The notes beneath the pieces were generated by a model. The model was given only the letters and a program-made list of their open reading frames with translations, did not search any database and was not told the origin of the DNA. DNA of 37,777 nt from Eubacterium sp. (lineage in GTDB: Bacteria; Bacillota; Clostridia; Lachnospirales; Lachnospiraceae), in contig JAFUPY010000051.1 of NCBI GenBank assembly GCA_017472565.1, forward strand, positions 1 to 37,777. Direction: 5' to 3'. Shown in pieces: positions 1 to 9,177 of the stretch. The position numbers and the translations under genes were made by a program. Numbering within the stretch: position 1 is the stretch's first letter; each line of letters begins with the position of its first letter.

Positions 1-135
1 AAAGATGGTTACGGTGTTCAAAATATTTTCCGCCGTATAAAGATTATGTGCGGAGATGCATATGGCATTTCTTATGAAAAAACAGACACACAAACGTTCT
101 GTCATATTCATTTACCAAAAAAAGAAACTCTGTAA
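1..135 (+). CDS. Sensor histidine kinase, C-terminal fragment (YesM/LytS type)
   Basis: The first 44 codons in frame 1 read through to a TAA at 133-135; the 5' part lies outside the window. The visible residues include GYGVQNIFRRIK followed by a short beta strand and CHIHLPK. This matches the end of the HATPase_c domain of YesM-like kinases, where the G2 box (G-x-G-x-x-N) is followed by an (E/R)RI(K/R) helix and a final strand ending in LP. It is the only plus-strand gene seen. It converges on a YesN-type regulator (153-1739), a natural partner, although such pairs usually sit in one operon. Family assignment from so short a tail is fairly good because the motif is characteristic. Confidence 0.75.
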   Translation, partial: KDGYGVQNIFRRIKIMCGDAYGISYEKTDTQTFCHIHLPKKETL

Positions 136-149
136 AAGAGTTTCTTTTT
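117..149. terminator. Bidirectional intrinsic terminator between convergent genes
   Basis: A perfect 11-bp stem (121-131 with 137-147) encloses the 5-base loop GTAAA. It is flanked by an A-run on the left (117-123) and a T-run on the right, so it can end transcription in both directions. It overlaps the stop codon of the kinase and lies 4 bases past the stop of the regulator on the other strand. Confidence 0.85.
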
Positions 150-152
150 CCT

Positions 153-1739
153 TTAATTCTGTCTGCGATATGCAGAGAGCGTTGTCCCTGTATGCTTTTT
201 AAAAATCTGAGAAAAATATGCGTAATCACTATACCCCACTGCACAGGATACTTCATACATTTTCATATCGGTATTTGCCAAATAGTCTTTTGCCTTTTCA
301 ATACGCAGAGATGTCACATAATTCATAAACGTAATGCCCAACTCTTTTTTGAAAATATCACAGAGATAGTTTTTACTGATATTGATATTCTCTGCCACAT
401 CGGCCAGAGAAATATTTTCGCAAAAATGTCCATTGATATAGGTCAATGCTGCCACAATCATTTTAGATGGTTCAGAGATTTCTTTTTCTGCAATCAGCTC
501 AGACAAAGCTGTTGCAAAACCTTCCACCAATTTTTTCTGCGCTTCTGACGTCGAATGAACCTTTTTGAGATGTTTTAAGTCTAACAATTCAGGGCTTACA
601 ATGTGCCTGCTGAAATCGTACTTGTTCTGTAACTGACACATACGCAGTAAAATCAGGAACGTAATTGTTACACTATACTCCCTATATAGATTATTACTGG
701 TGTCTCCTGAAATGTCATACAGTTTATCGATAGACCGCCGCATGACATCCCCATCTTTCATGGAAATCCCACGAAAAAGATTTTCAAGCTCCATATATGG
801 CACATTTAGATTGCTCTCTGACTGACGTATCGGATTGGCATCAGAAGCTTCGTCGATATGCATTTCTTTCATGAAAATCTGTCGGATACAATCATTTCGC
901 GCCAGGAAAAATTCTTCTGGCCCTTGATGTTCCAAACTAATACCTGCGGCCAATGCAATCCCTTTCTGACGTAATGCCTCCATTAAATCAATCACAGTGG
1001 TTCGAATGTCCGATACATCTTCCGTATCTACAGAATATAACAAGAAAAACAAACTTTCGTCTGTTGCAAATTCTTCCACCTGTCCATATACAACCAATTC
1101 ATCGTTCATCTGCTGGTATATTTTTCCAATTTCTGACACATAATCCATCTCTACCGGCATCTTATAGACATCAACCTTAATCAACAGATATTTCTTACGA
1201 AGAAAATCACAGCCCACCTTATTCATAATCGTATTATACTGTGTTTCATCAAATTCTCCGCCCTCCGCCAAATTCAGGAAGAAATTATTTTTATATTCTG
1301 CATAATTATTTTCCACAAATTCCAACAGAGACTGATAATACTGTTTTTCCGCTTTTTTATCAGATATTTTCTGATACATACCCTTCATCATTGTATTGAA
1401 ATCTAGTTTCTTAATCGGCTTCAACAAATAATCACGAATACCCAGCTTAATTGCCGCCTGTGCATAAGAAAAGTCATCATAACCAGATAAAATAACAATT
1501 TCTATCTCTGGAAAAATTTTTTTAGCCATTCGCGAAAAATCCAGTCCATCCATTTGTGGCATCTTGACATCGGTAATAATCATATCCGGCTGCAAGTTTT
1601 CCAACTGTTCCAAAGCCTTTTCCGGATTATGAAATATCCCTACAACTTCAAATCCCAAGGCATCTAAGTCAAATACTTTTTGAATCCCATTTGTTACGAT
1701 TTCTTCATCATCAAGTAATACTAATCGATATTTATTCAC
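153..1739 (-). CDS. Two-component response regulator, AraC-type output (YesN family)
   Basis: A 528-residue cytoplasmic regulator starting with GTG at 1739, preceded by AGAGGG about 8 bases upstream. The receiver domain spans about 1-120: acidic pair D10/D11, phospho-acceptor D57 in TDVKMP, and K107 in LLKP. A central linker domain of about 300 residues, typical of the YesN class, follows. The last ~100 residues are an AraC/XylS double helix-turn-helix (LADVAENINISKNYLCDIFKK, then the RIEKAKDYL and VGYSDYAYFSQIFKK signatures). Such regulators usually answer to YesM kinases and control sugar uptake genes. A YesM-type kinase ends head-on 18 bases away. The gene follows mnmA by 30 bases with no terminator seen, so it may be co-transcribed with it. 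Target unknown. Confidence 0.9.
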   Translation of the reverse strand: MNKYRLVLLDDEEIVTNGIQKVFDLDALGFEVVGIFHNPEKALEQLENLQPDMIITDVKMPQMDGLDFSRMAKKIFPEIEIVILSGYDDFSYAQAAIKLGIRDYLLKPIKKLDFNTMMKGMYQKISDKKAEKQYYQSLLEFVENNYAEYKNNFFLNLAEGGEFDETQYNTIMNKVGCDFLRKKYLLIKVDVYKMPVEMDYVSEIGKIYQQMNDELVVYGQVEEFATDESLFFLLYSVDTEDVSDIRTTVIDLMEALRQKGIALAAGISLEHQGPEEFFLARNDCIRQIFMKEMHIDEASDANPIRQSESNLNVPYMELENLFRGISMKDGDVMRRSIDKLYDISGDTSNNLYREYSVTITFLILLRMCQLQNKYDFSRHIVSPELLDLKHLKKVHSTSEAQKKLVEGFATALSELIAEKEISEPSKMIVAALTYINGHFCENISLADVAENINISKNYLCDIFKKELGITFMNYVTSLRIEKAKDYLANTDMKMYEVSCAVGYSDYAYFSQIFKKHTGTTLSAYRRQN

Positions 1740-1769
1740 AAAAAACCCTCTTTTGAATCCCCATACTTG

Positions 1770-2846
1770 TCATCGTATCACGCCGCCGCCGATAACCACA
1801 TCCCCATCGTACAAAACAAGGGACTGACCTGGGGTAATCCCGCGCTGCGGCACATCAAATACGACCTTCACTTCTGTGTCAGAAATCTGTGTTACCGTCG
1901 CATCTGCTTCTTTATGCTTATAACGAATCTTTGCCTTACAGCGAATTGGTGCCGGAATGCTGTCTACAGAAATCAGATTCACGTTATACGCCACCAACGT
2001 ATCTTCCATCAGGTTATCGTTGCTGCCTAAGATAACTCTATTGTTTTCCATGTCTTTATCCACTACGTAGAGACGGTCTGCTGCAGAAATCCCAAGGCCT
2101 CGACGCTGTCCAATAGTGTAGCGGATCATTCCCTGATGGGCGCCCAGCACCTTTCCATCTGTGGTAACAAATTCCCCCGTTTCAAAGGTTGTTCCCAGAT
2201 AATTCTCGATAAACGCTGCATATTCTCCATCCGGCACAAAGCAGATATCCTGACTGTCCCGCTTCTGGGCGTTGACCAATTCCTGCTGACCTGCCATTTG
2301 GCGAATCTCATCCTTGGTAAAGTCACCCAGCGGAAATACCAGATGCGATAACTGTTCCTGGGTCAGATTGTAGAGCATATAGCTCTGGTCCTTGGTGGCA
2401 TCCACTGCTTTTTTTAAAAGATAGCGTCCACTTACCGCATCGTATTCATTTCGCACATAATGGCCGGTGGCAAGATAGTTGTAACCCAACGCAAACATGC
2501 GGTCCATCATCACACCGAACTTAATGTAATGATTGCACTCCACGCAAGGATTTGGCGTTTCTCCGTCCATATAAGTCTGCACGAAACGTTTGATCACTTC
2601 TTTTTCAAATACCTCTCTGTAATCCCATACTTCGAAGGGAATCCCTACTGCATCAGCAACCTTTTTTGCATCTTCAATATCCTTAGAGGTAAATTCGCCT
2701 GCCAGCTCGCACTGACAATTACATTCTTTATCATACAATCGCATGGTCACACCCAGGCATTCAAATCCCTTCTGTTTCATCAGATGGGCTGCCACACTGG
2801 AGTCCACACCGCCGCTCATGGCTATGATCGCTTTTTTCTGTTCCAT
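1770..2846 (-). CDS. mnmA: tRNA-specific 2-thiouridylase MnmA
   Basis: A 358-residue protein that thiolates C2 of wobble U34 in tRNA-Lys/Glu/Gln, using sulfur from a persulfide carrier and ATP. Visible motifs are the PP-loop SGGVDSS (11-17), the catalytic C101 in NPCVEC, and the second catalytic C202 in DICFVPDGEY; the C-terminal beta-barrel follows. Length is normal. The start has AGAGG with 6 bases spacing. An unusual C-x-C-x-C run (C42, C44, C46) lies after strand 2, which is not part of the classic active site. It lies 62 bases downstream of the GH13 gene with no clear terminator between them. Confidence 0.95.
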   Translation of the reverse strand: MEQKKAIIAMSGGVDSSVAAHLMKQKGFECLGVTMRLYDKECNCQCELAGEFTSKDIEDAKKVADAVGIPFEVWDYREVFEKEVIKRFVQTYMDGETPNPCVECNHYIKFGVMMDRMFALGYNYLATGHYVRNEYDAVSGRYLLKKAVDATKDQSYMLYNLTQEQLSHLVFPLGDFTKDEIRQMAGQQELVNAQKRDSQDICFVPDGEYAAFIENYLGTTFETGEFVTTDGKVLGAHQGMIRYTIGQRRGLGISAADRLYVVDKDMENNRVILGSNDNLMEDTLVAYNVNLISVDSIPAPIRCKAKIRYKHKEADATVTQISDTEVKVVFDVPQRGITPGQSLVLYDGDVVIGGGVIR

Positions 2847-2908
2847 CTTCGGCCTCTTTTCTTACAACTGACAGATTTACAATCATCCGCCATACTATCT
2901 ATCAGAAC

Positions 2909-5026
2909 CTATGCTTCTTCTTTCTCATCTTCCGCAGCTACATATCGTAATACAACACTGCTTGATTTTGGCAGAGAAATATTTAATACCCCATTTTCAA
3001 TCGGATATTTGACAGGTGCTGTGGAATGCGCATTTTCTGTTACATACATCATCTGCATCAGCACCGCATCATCCGGAATTCCCAGTGGCCACACATCCAG
3101 GTCCACCGTGTGGGCATACTGATCGTTGTTGATGATTACCACAAATTGCTCCTTCCGGTTGAATCTACCATAACACAAAAGATTTTGTTCTCCATGAAGA
3201 AACTTGATCGAGCCTGTTTTTAATGCCTGGCTGTTTCTGTGGATGGCAATCATATCTTTGTGGAAATCCAGCAATTCTTCATCTTCATTGCCCCATGGAT
3301 AGGTGCGTCTATTATCCGGATCTGTAAATCCACACACACCCACTTCATCCCCATAATAGAGCGTCGGTGCACCTGGCCAGGTCATCTGTATTACCACCGC
3401 CGCCTTCATCACAGACTTTTTCACATTGTCGCTGGCGCACTTGGCTCCCAACGCACAGGCACGGCCAACCGTGTGATTGGTTCGCGTTAAGAAGCGGGAA
3501 TGATCATGATTAGACAACTGGTTCATGGCACACAGCAGAGACGGAGTCTGAAAAGACGCTGTGTAGTGATTCATTGAATCACAGAAAGAGTCAATCTTAC
3601 CCAGTTTGAACTCCTTATAATCTTCACTGTGCTTTTCCATACCTGTTAAGAACCAGGACACCGGTTCCATAAAAGCATCGTAATTCATGACTGTATCCCA
3701 CTGATCACCCTGCAGCCAATCCTTTGGATCCCCATAATGTTCTGCCAAAATGAGCACATCCGGATTCACCGCCTTCATTTCCTGACGGAATCTGCGCCAG
3801 AACTGGTGATTATATTCTTTAGAATGCCCCAAATCCGCCGCCACATCCAGGCGCCAGCCATCGATACAGTATGGTTCGGAAATCCATTTTTTACCTACTT
3901 CTATAATATAGTCCTCCAGTTCTCTGGAGCCTTCATAATTCAACTTCGGAAGCGTGTCATGTCCCCACCAGCCATCATAGGACTCGTTTTGTGGGAATGC
4001 CTTTTCATCACGGAAGGAAAAATAGTTGTGATATGGACTGTCTGCCTGATGATAGGCACCCACCGCAAATCCTTCCTTATCTTTGTAGATACCTTCCCGA
4101 TCCAGCCACTTATTAAAGGAACCGCAGTGATTGAATACCCCATCTAAAATAATCTTCATGCCACGGCGATGAAGTTCCTGTACAAACGCTGCAAAGTAAG
4201 CGTTGCTTGCCTCTAAATTTTTCAGATTGGTCACACGGTTCTGGAATAAGGTCGCCTTTTTGTTGTCAGACTCACCCTGTGCCAGTACCTCGCCTCCATC
4301 TTCTATGATCTTGCTCAAATGTGGATCTATATAATCATAGTCCTGCGTATCATACTTGTGACTGGAAGCAGACACGAACAAGGGATTAAAGTAAAGTACT
4401 TCTACCCCCAGCTCCTGCAGATAATCCAGCTTTTCCCACACACCGGCAATATCACCGCCATAAAAGTTGGCAACATCAAAATCAGCCGGACACTTATCCC
4501 AGTTTTGCACTTTTTGGGTCAGGCGGTTAATGTAATAATATTCCCCGTCCTTCACATCATTGGAAGGATCTCCGTTGCGAAAACGGTCAATAAAGATCTG
4601 ATACATAACAGCACCCTTGGCCCAGTCCGGCGTGGAAAATTCCGGTACAACTTCAAAGTCATACTGCGGACGCGGGTTCGTTGCCAGCCCTACCTTGTCA
4701 TAATAGCCCCGATATCCATCGGATTCGATCATAAAACGATACGCATAGCGCGCTTCCTGTGGCGTCACTGTGATTTCATAATAATCAAAACCCGTGGTGT
4801 ATTCCACCAACGGCATCTCCATACACTCTTCACCATGACACAAGTACACTTTATCCACATTGGACTCCGCCGTGCGGAATCGGATCCGCACCGGTTCGCC
4901 CACCTTTGGCTCCGTTGGAATTCGATAATCCGCCGTTCCGTCCGAAAAAAGTGCCGCCGCTTCCAGTCCCGGATGCTGGGTGAGAGGCTTCCATTCAATA
5001 ATCTTATCCTTACATTCACAATTCAT
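2909..5026 (-). CDS. GH13 alpha-glycosidase (neopullulanase/cyclomaltodextrinase-like)
   Basis: A 705-residue enzyme without a signal peptide, so probably cytoplasmic and acting on imported malto-oligosaccharides or cyclodextrins. An N-terminal beta domain of the CBM34 kind (about 20-130) precedes the GH13 barrel (about 135-600) and a C-terminal beta domain. In this numbering the catalytic residues are nucleophile D394 (DGWRLDVA), acid/base E429 (ILAEH) and transition-state stabiliser D508 (LSNHD). I chose ATG 5026, which has AAGGTGG 6 bases upstream. An in-frame ATG at 5095 would add 23 residues unlike the family, but it also has an AAGG, so it is not excluded. The exact substrate cannot be read from sequence. 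No regulator or transporter lies beside it except the YesN-type regulator two genes downstream. Confidence 0.88.
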   Translation of the reverse strand: MNCECKDKIIEWKPLTQHPGLEAAALFSDGTADYRIPTEPKVGEPVRIRFRTAESNVDKVYLCHGEECMEMPLVEYTTGFDYYEITVTPQEARYAYRFMIESDGYRGYYDKVGLATNPRPQYDFEVVPEFSTPDWAKGAVMYQIFIDRFRNGDPSNDVKDGEYYYINRLTQKVQNWDKCPADFDVANFYGGDIAGVWEKLDYLQELGVEVLYFNPLFVSASSHKYDTQDYDYIDPHLSKIIEDGGEVLAQGESDNKKATLFQNRVTNLKNLEASNAYFAAFVQELHRRGMKIILDGVFNHCGSFNKWLDREGIYKDKEGFAVGAYHQADSPYHNYFSFRDEKAFPQNESYDGWWGHDTLPKLNYEGSRELEDYIIEVGKKWISEPYCIDGWRLDVAADLGHSKEYNHQFWRRFRQEMKAVNPDVLILAEHYGDPKDWLQGDQWDTVMNYDAFMEPVSWFLTGMEKHSEDYKEFKLGKIDSFCDSMNHYTASFQTPSLLCAMNQLSNHDHSRFLTRTNHTVGRACALGAKCASDNVKKSVMKAAVVIQMTWPGAPTLYYGDEVGVCGFTDPDNRRTYPWGNEDEELLDFHKDMIAIHRNSQALKTGSIKFLHGEQNLLCYGRFNRKEQFVVIINNDQYAHTVDLDVWPLGIPDDAVLMQMMYVTENAHSTAPVKYPIENGVLNISLPKSSSVVLRYVAAEDEKEEA

Positions 5027-5122
5027 GACATTCCACCTTATCCAACATTTTTCTTCCTGACCCCATGGCTTATAGGTGGCAGAAAATTCAAACATTTTGA
5101 CGCCTTAAGCCGTATAACAAAT

Positions 5123-5155
5123 AAAAAAGGCAGCCGTCGATCCGCTGCCTTTTTT
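5123..5155 (-). terminator. Intrinsic terminator between ftsH and the GH13 gene
   Basis: The core stem pairs 5129-5134 (GGCAGC) with 5144-5149 around a 9-base loop, extended by A/T pairs to about 12 bp and followed by a T-run on the minus strand. It lies about 165 bases past the ftsH stop and only 97 bases before the chosen GH13 start. The rest of the 5096-5319 gap is AT-rich. A weak promoter-like pair (TTGTAA at 5216-5221, TATATA at 5195-5200, 15-bp spacer) would read straight into this hairpin. Confidence 0.8.
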
Positions 5156-5319
5156 AGGAGAAGGTATTTTTTACTATGGGGTGTAGCAAAAAACTATATA
5201 ATGTATTGGGGGTTTTTACAATAATGAGTATATCACTTTACCTTAATAAAGTGTGCACAAACATTATAAAATAATCAAAATGTTTTTGTCACATTTTTAC
5301 GTTACCAAATAGTTATCCC

Positions 5320-7176
5320 CTATTCCTCAAACATCGTTTCTGCTTCAACCTTCTTTACTTCAAAAAGAGCTTCGAACTCTTCACGATTAATCTTTTCTTT
5401 TTCTAAGAGCAGATCTGCGCAAGCGTCAAGAATTGCTCTGTGCTCGTTGATAATGTTACGAGCCTTTTCATAACAGTCGTCAATAATGTTCTTGATTTCC
5501 TGATCAATGACAGCTGCGACGCCTTCGCTGTAGCCTCTGGTATGAGCCAGATCTCTGCCGATAAACACTTCATCTTCGTCGTTGTCATAGTTGATCAGAC
5601 CAACATTCTCTGACATACCATACTTGGTAACCATGGCTTTGGCAACTGCAGTTGCCTGCTTGATATCCTGAGAAGCTCCTGTTGTGATGTCCTCAAAAAC
5701 AAGTTCTTCTGCTACACGTCCACCCAGGGATACGATGATTTCCTGGAGCATACGCCCCTTTGTATTGAACATCTCATCCTTTTCAGGCAATGGCATGGTA
5801 TAACCCGCTGCACCTGCGCCTGTCGGAATGATGGATACAGAGTATACCGGTCCCACATCCGGAAGCACATGGAATAAAATCGCATGCCCTGCTTCGTGGA
5901 AGGCTGTGATACGTTTTTCCTTGTCTGTAATGACACGGCTCTTCTTTTCTGCACCAATGCCAACCTTTACAAAGGCTTTCTTAATATCTTCATGGTTCAT
6001 ATAAACACGATTTTCACGTGCAGCACCAATGGCTGCTTCGTTTAACAGGTTTTCAAGGTCTGCCCCTGTAAAGCCTGCTGTGGTCTGTGCGATCTGCTTC
6101 AGATCCACATCCTCAGCCAGCGGTTTGTTCTTTGCATGTACCTTTAAGATCTCTTCACGGCCGCCCACATCTGGTCTGCCAACATAGACCTTACGGTCAA
6201 AACGACCCGGACGCATAATTGCCGGATCAAGAATATCCACACGGTTGGTCGCTGCCATAACGATGATACCTGCATTCACACCAAAACCATCCATCTCTAC
6301 CAGAAGCTGATTCAATGTCTGCTCTCTTTCATCGTGGCCGCCGCCCATACCAGTACCACGGCGTCTTGCCACCGCATCAATTTCGTCGATAAAAACGATA
6401 CATGGGGAATTCTTTTTCGCCTCTTCAAACAGGTCGCGGACACGGGATGCACCTACGCCGACAAACATCTCTACAAAGTCGGAACCGGAAATGCTGAAAA
6501 ATGGCACGCCTGCTTCTCCTGCAACTGCCTTTGCCAGCAGGGTCTTACCAGTACCAGGAGGACCTACTAAAATAACCCCCTTTGGAATACGGGCACCCAG
6601 CTGGGTATATTTCTGCGGAGCCTTTAAGAAATCAACCAGCTCCTCCAAATCTTCTTTTTCTTCTCTTAAACCTGCAACACTGCCAAAATTCACATCAACT
6701 TTATCGCTGGTGGTCATTTGCGCCCGGCTCTTGCCAAAATTCATCATCTTGTTGCCGCCACCGCCGCCGGCATTGGCCTGGGCGTTAAAGATCATCATGA
6801 ACGCCAGTACCAGAATAATACCTTCCACGACCGCAGGAAGCAGGTAAATCATCCAGTTGGTTCCCGGCATATCAGACACCGTATAATTCGCAAACCCCTC
6901 TTCCTCGAGAAAAGCCTGCAGTTCATTCACATCCGATGTACTAAAGCGCTGGGTCGATTCATCCTCAAAGGTAACCGCCACATTACCAGTTGGAACTTCC
7001 CGGTTCTGACTGATAATAACCTTTTCTACCTGTTCGTTCTGAATCGCTGTTTTAAATTGGTCAAATGTATATCCTGTATTGTAGTAGCTCTTAGAGTTCA
7101 CAGATGACATCAACATAAAAACTACTAACAGCACAATAATATAGATACCAATACTTCTAAGTGGTGATCGTTTCAA
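5320..7176 (-). CDS. ftsH: ATP-dependent zinc metalloprotease FtsH
   Basis: A 618-residue inner-membrane AAA+ protease that degrades misfolded membrane and regulatory proteins. Two membrane segments (about 8-25 and 108-130) bracket a small extracytoplasmic domain. The AAA module has Walker A GPPGTGKT (205-212), Walker B FIDEID (262-267) and the second region of homology ([20 protein letters not shown]). The zinc site is HEAGH (427-431). The start is TTG at 7176, with AAGGAGG 9 bases upstream that overlaps the hpt stop codon. The position after tilS and hpt matches the Bacillus/Clostridium order. Confidence 0.97.
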   Translation of the reverse strand: MKRSPLRSIGIYIIVLLVVFMLMSSVNSKSYYNTGYTFDQFKTAIQNEQVEKVIISQNREVPTGNVAVTFEDESTQRFSTSDVNELQAFLEEEGFANYTVSDMPGTNWMIYLLPAVVEGIILVLAFMMIFNAQANAGGGGGNKMMNFGKSRAQMTTSDKVDVNFGSVAGLREEKEDLEELVDFLKAPQKYTQLGARIPKGVILVGPPGTGKTLLAKAVAGEAGVPFFSISGSDFVEMFVGVGASRVRDLFEEAKKNSPCIVFIDEIDAVARRRGTGMGGGHDEREQTLNQLLVEMDGFGVNAGIIVMAATNRVDILDPAIMRPGRFDRKVYVGRPDVGGREEILKVHAKNKPLAEDVDLKQIAQTTAGFTGADLENLLNEAAIGAARENRVYMNHEDIKKAFVKVGIGAEKKSRVITDKEKRITAFHEAGHAILFHVLPDVGPVYSVSIIPTGAGAAGYTMPLPEKDEMFNTKGRMLQEIIVSLGGRVAEELVFEDITTGASQDIKQATAVAKAMVTKYGMSENVGLINYDNDEDEVFIGRDLAHTRGYSEGVAAVIDQEIKNIIDDCYEKARNIINEHRAILDACADLLLEKEKINREEFEALFEVKKVEAETMFEE

Positions 7177-7190
7177 ACAAAAAATCCTCC

Positions 7191-7715
7191 TTAATCAAAC
7201 TCCACAACACCGATATATGGGAGATTTCTGTATTTCTGAGCATAGTCTAACCCGTAACCAACAACAAATTCATCCGGAATGACAAAACCGATATATTCTA
7301 CGTCTACTTCCACTTCATGTCTTGCCGGTTTGCTGAGCAGTGCACAGAGTTTTACGGACTTTGCTCCTCTGTCTTTCAAATCCTGTTTCAGATATTTTAA
7401 TGTTCTTCCAGAGTCAACAATATCTTCTACAACAATGACATTTTTTCCTTCAATGCTTTCTTCCAGGTCCTTTTTCACCCGAAGATTTCCGCTGGATACG
7501 GTGCCATCACCATAGCTGGAAACCATCATAAAGTCCATTACGACCGGCATTGTCAGTCTCTTTGCCAGATCGCATGCAAAAAAGCTTGCGCCCTTTAAAA
7601 TACAAATAATAGTAACAGGCTCTCCCTTCATATCCTCATTAATCTGTGCCGCCAATTCTGCAATTTTAGATGTTACCTGTTCTTCTGTGTACATCTCTCG
7701 AATTGTTTCGCCCAT
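7191..7715 (-). CDS. hpt: Hypoxanthine-guanine phosphoribosyltransferase
   Basis: A 174-residue purine-salvage enzyme joining PRPP with hypoxanthine or guanine. The PRPP loop is IVVEDIVDSGRTL (94-106). The flexible-loop SSYGDGTVSSG (66-76) and the late IPDEFVVGYGLDY base-binding region are also present. Its ATG lies one base after the tilS stop (TGA C ATG), and its own stop overlaps the ftsH ribosome-binding site, so tilS, hpt and ftsH look translationally coupled. The same trio occurs in Bacillus. Confidence 0.95.
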   Translation of the reverse strand: MGETIREMYTEEQVTSKIAELAAQINEDMKGEPVTIICILKGASFFACDLAKRLTMPVVMDFMMVSSYGDGTVSSGNLRVKKDLEESIEGKNVIVVEDIVDSGRTLKYLKQDLKDRGAKSVKLCALLSKPARHEVEVDVEYIGFVIPDEFVVGYGLDYAQKYRNLPYIGVVEFD

Positions 7716-7716
7716 G

Positions 7717-9177
7717 TCAGTTCTCCTTTTCTACTCGTACCTCTAAAATTTGTTTTGTATCTGTTGTTACCTTATACCCTTCACTGATCCGATGCCCTAT
7801 GATCCAGATAATATGAGAGTCCTCGGCCAAAAGCCAGGTCTGCTCTCTCTGTTCCCGGGAAATCTTTTCGTGAATAAAATATTCTTTCAGCTTTTTTCGA
7901 TTTCCCTTCTGGTTGATGATCAGATAATCACCCACCACACGTTTTCTCAGCAAAACAGTACCCTTTATTTTATCATAGTCAAACCATTTCGTATATCTTT
8001 TTTCTGGTATTTTTTCCAAATCACCATCAAAATCAAGGATTTTTGCCGTGACAGACAGACCATTTTCCAAAACCACCGATGCTTTTAGAATGTCTTCCAA
8101 AGACCTGTGGCAGACAAGCTTCTCCGACATCCGTCCCCCATCCTTGTCTTTCTCTTGCTCTTTTGCAAGCACCACATCCTCATATCCCACCGTTGCTGCC
8201 AGGCCATATGGCAGGCTGGACTGCTTTCCGGTCTCCGCAAAAAACAGTTGGCGCAGTGCTACAACGTGAACCGCACCAATATCCTTTTTGCTTCCCGCTG
8301 CCAATCCAAGAACCTGATGTAAAAATTCCTTTTGCAGCACCGGTTCCATGGCTGCAACATGACCTTTTGCGATCCGAATCTCCGCCGGTTTCGTCAAACT
8401 ATCCGTAGGTTCATCTGCTGTCAGCCACACGCCGCCGTACAGAAGCTTCAAGCTGCCTTTTCCTGCCTCCCAGGCACTGCGGCTCACATAGTCATACAAC
8501 TCCTCCACTTGCTGCGACAAGCTTGTCATATGCTCCACCGCCCGTGGATTGATTTTCAATAACTGCGGCATGACCTGACTGCGGATACGGTTTCTGGAAT
8601 AGGTCACATCCCCATTGGTGCTGTCCACACAGTAGCTTACCTGCTGACTTGCCAAAAAGGCTTCTATTTCTGCTCTTGTCACACATAAAAGTGGGCGGAT
8701 AATCTGCCCTCGCTCCGGCCGAATCCCGGTCATACCATGCACTCCCGTTCCCCGGATCATATGAAACAGCATCGTCTCTGCATTGTCATCTCCGTGGTGA
8801 GCCACCGCCACCTTAGTTGCATCATATGCTGCCCGAGCCTGTTCAAAGCACTCATATCGCAGCTTTCGGGCTGCTTCTTCCAGGGATATTCCCTCCATCT
8901 TTGCTTTTGCCGGTGCATTCACATGATACAGATAAAAAGGAATCCCTCTCTCCTGGCAGAAACTCTCTGCAAATACCGCATCTGCTTCACTTTCCTCTCC
9001 ACGGATACCATGCTCCACATGAACCCCGCAGAAAGAAAAATCATACTGTTTTTTTAGTTCTTCCAATACCAACAGCAGACATACCGAGTCTGCTCCACCG
9101 GAAAATCCAGCAACAATTCTGTCTCCATCTGTAATTAGTCCCAATTGTCGCTGATACTCCAGCACTTTTTTCATCAT
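7717..9177 (-). CDS. tilS: tRNA(Ile) lysidine synthetase
   Basis: A 486-residue enzyme that converts C34 of the CAU-anticodon tRNA-Ile to lysidine using ATP and lysine, allowing AUA decoding. The N-type PP-loop SGGADS (about 26-31) and HHGDDNAETMLFHMIRG are clear, and the C-terminal TilS domain has the LLRKRVVGDY...KKLKEYFIHEKI pattern. I place the start at the ATG whose bases overlap the spoIIE stop (9177; GGGAG 8 bases upstream) rather than the ATG at 9192, whose Shine-Dalgarno is too close. The overlap suggests coupling with spoIIE. Confidence 0.93.
   Translation of the reverse strand: MMKKVLEYQRQLGLITDGDRIVAGFSGGADSVCLLLVLEELKKQYDFSFCGVHVEHGIRGEESEADAVFAESFCQERGIPFYLYHVNAPAKAKMEGISLEEAARKLRYECFEQARAAYDATKVAVAHHGDDNAETMLFHMIRGTGVHGMTGIRPERGQIIRPLLCVTRAEIEAFLASQQVSYCVDSTNGDVTYSRNRIRSQVMPQLLKINPRAVEHMTSLSQQVEELYDYVSRSAWEAGKGSLKLLYGGVWLTADEPTDSLTKPAEIRIAKGHVAAMEPVLQKEFLHQVLGLAAGSKKDIGAVHVVALRQLFFAETGKQSSLPYGLAATVGYEDVVLAKEQEKDKDGGRMSEKLVCHRSLEDILKASVVLENGLSVTAKILDFDGDLEKIPEKRYTKWFDYDKIKGTVLLRKRVVGDYLIINQKGNRKKLKEYFIHEKISREQREQTWLLAEDSHIIWIIGHRISEGYKVTTDTKQILEVRVEKEN

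Noticed and set aside
5195-5221. Promoter TTGTAA/TATATA upstream of the GH13 gene.
   Set aside because: The spacer is only 15 bp, the -35 is weak and it would feed directly into a terminator; mentioned only within the terminator entry.
4319-5224. A 301-codon plus-strand frame opposite the GH13 N-terminus, extending over the terminator.
   Set aside because: It is composed of antisense codons of a well-supported enzyme and ends in the intergenic hairpin region.
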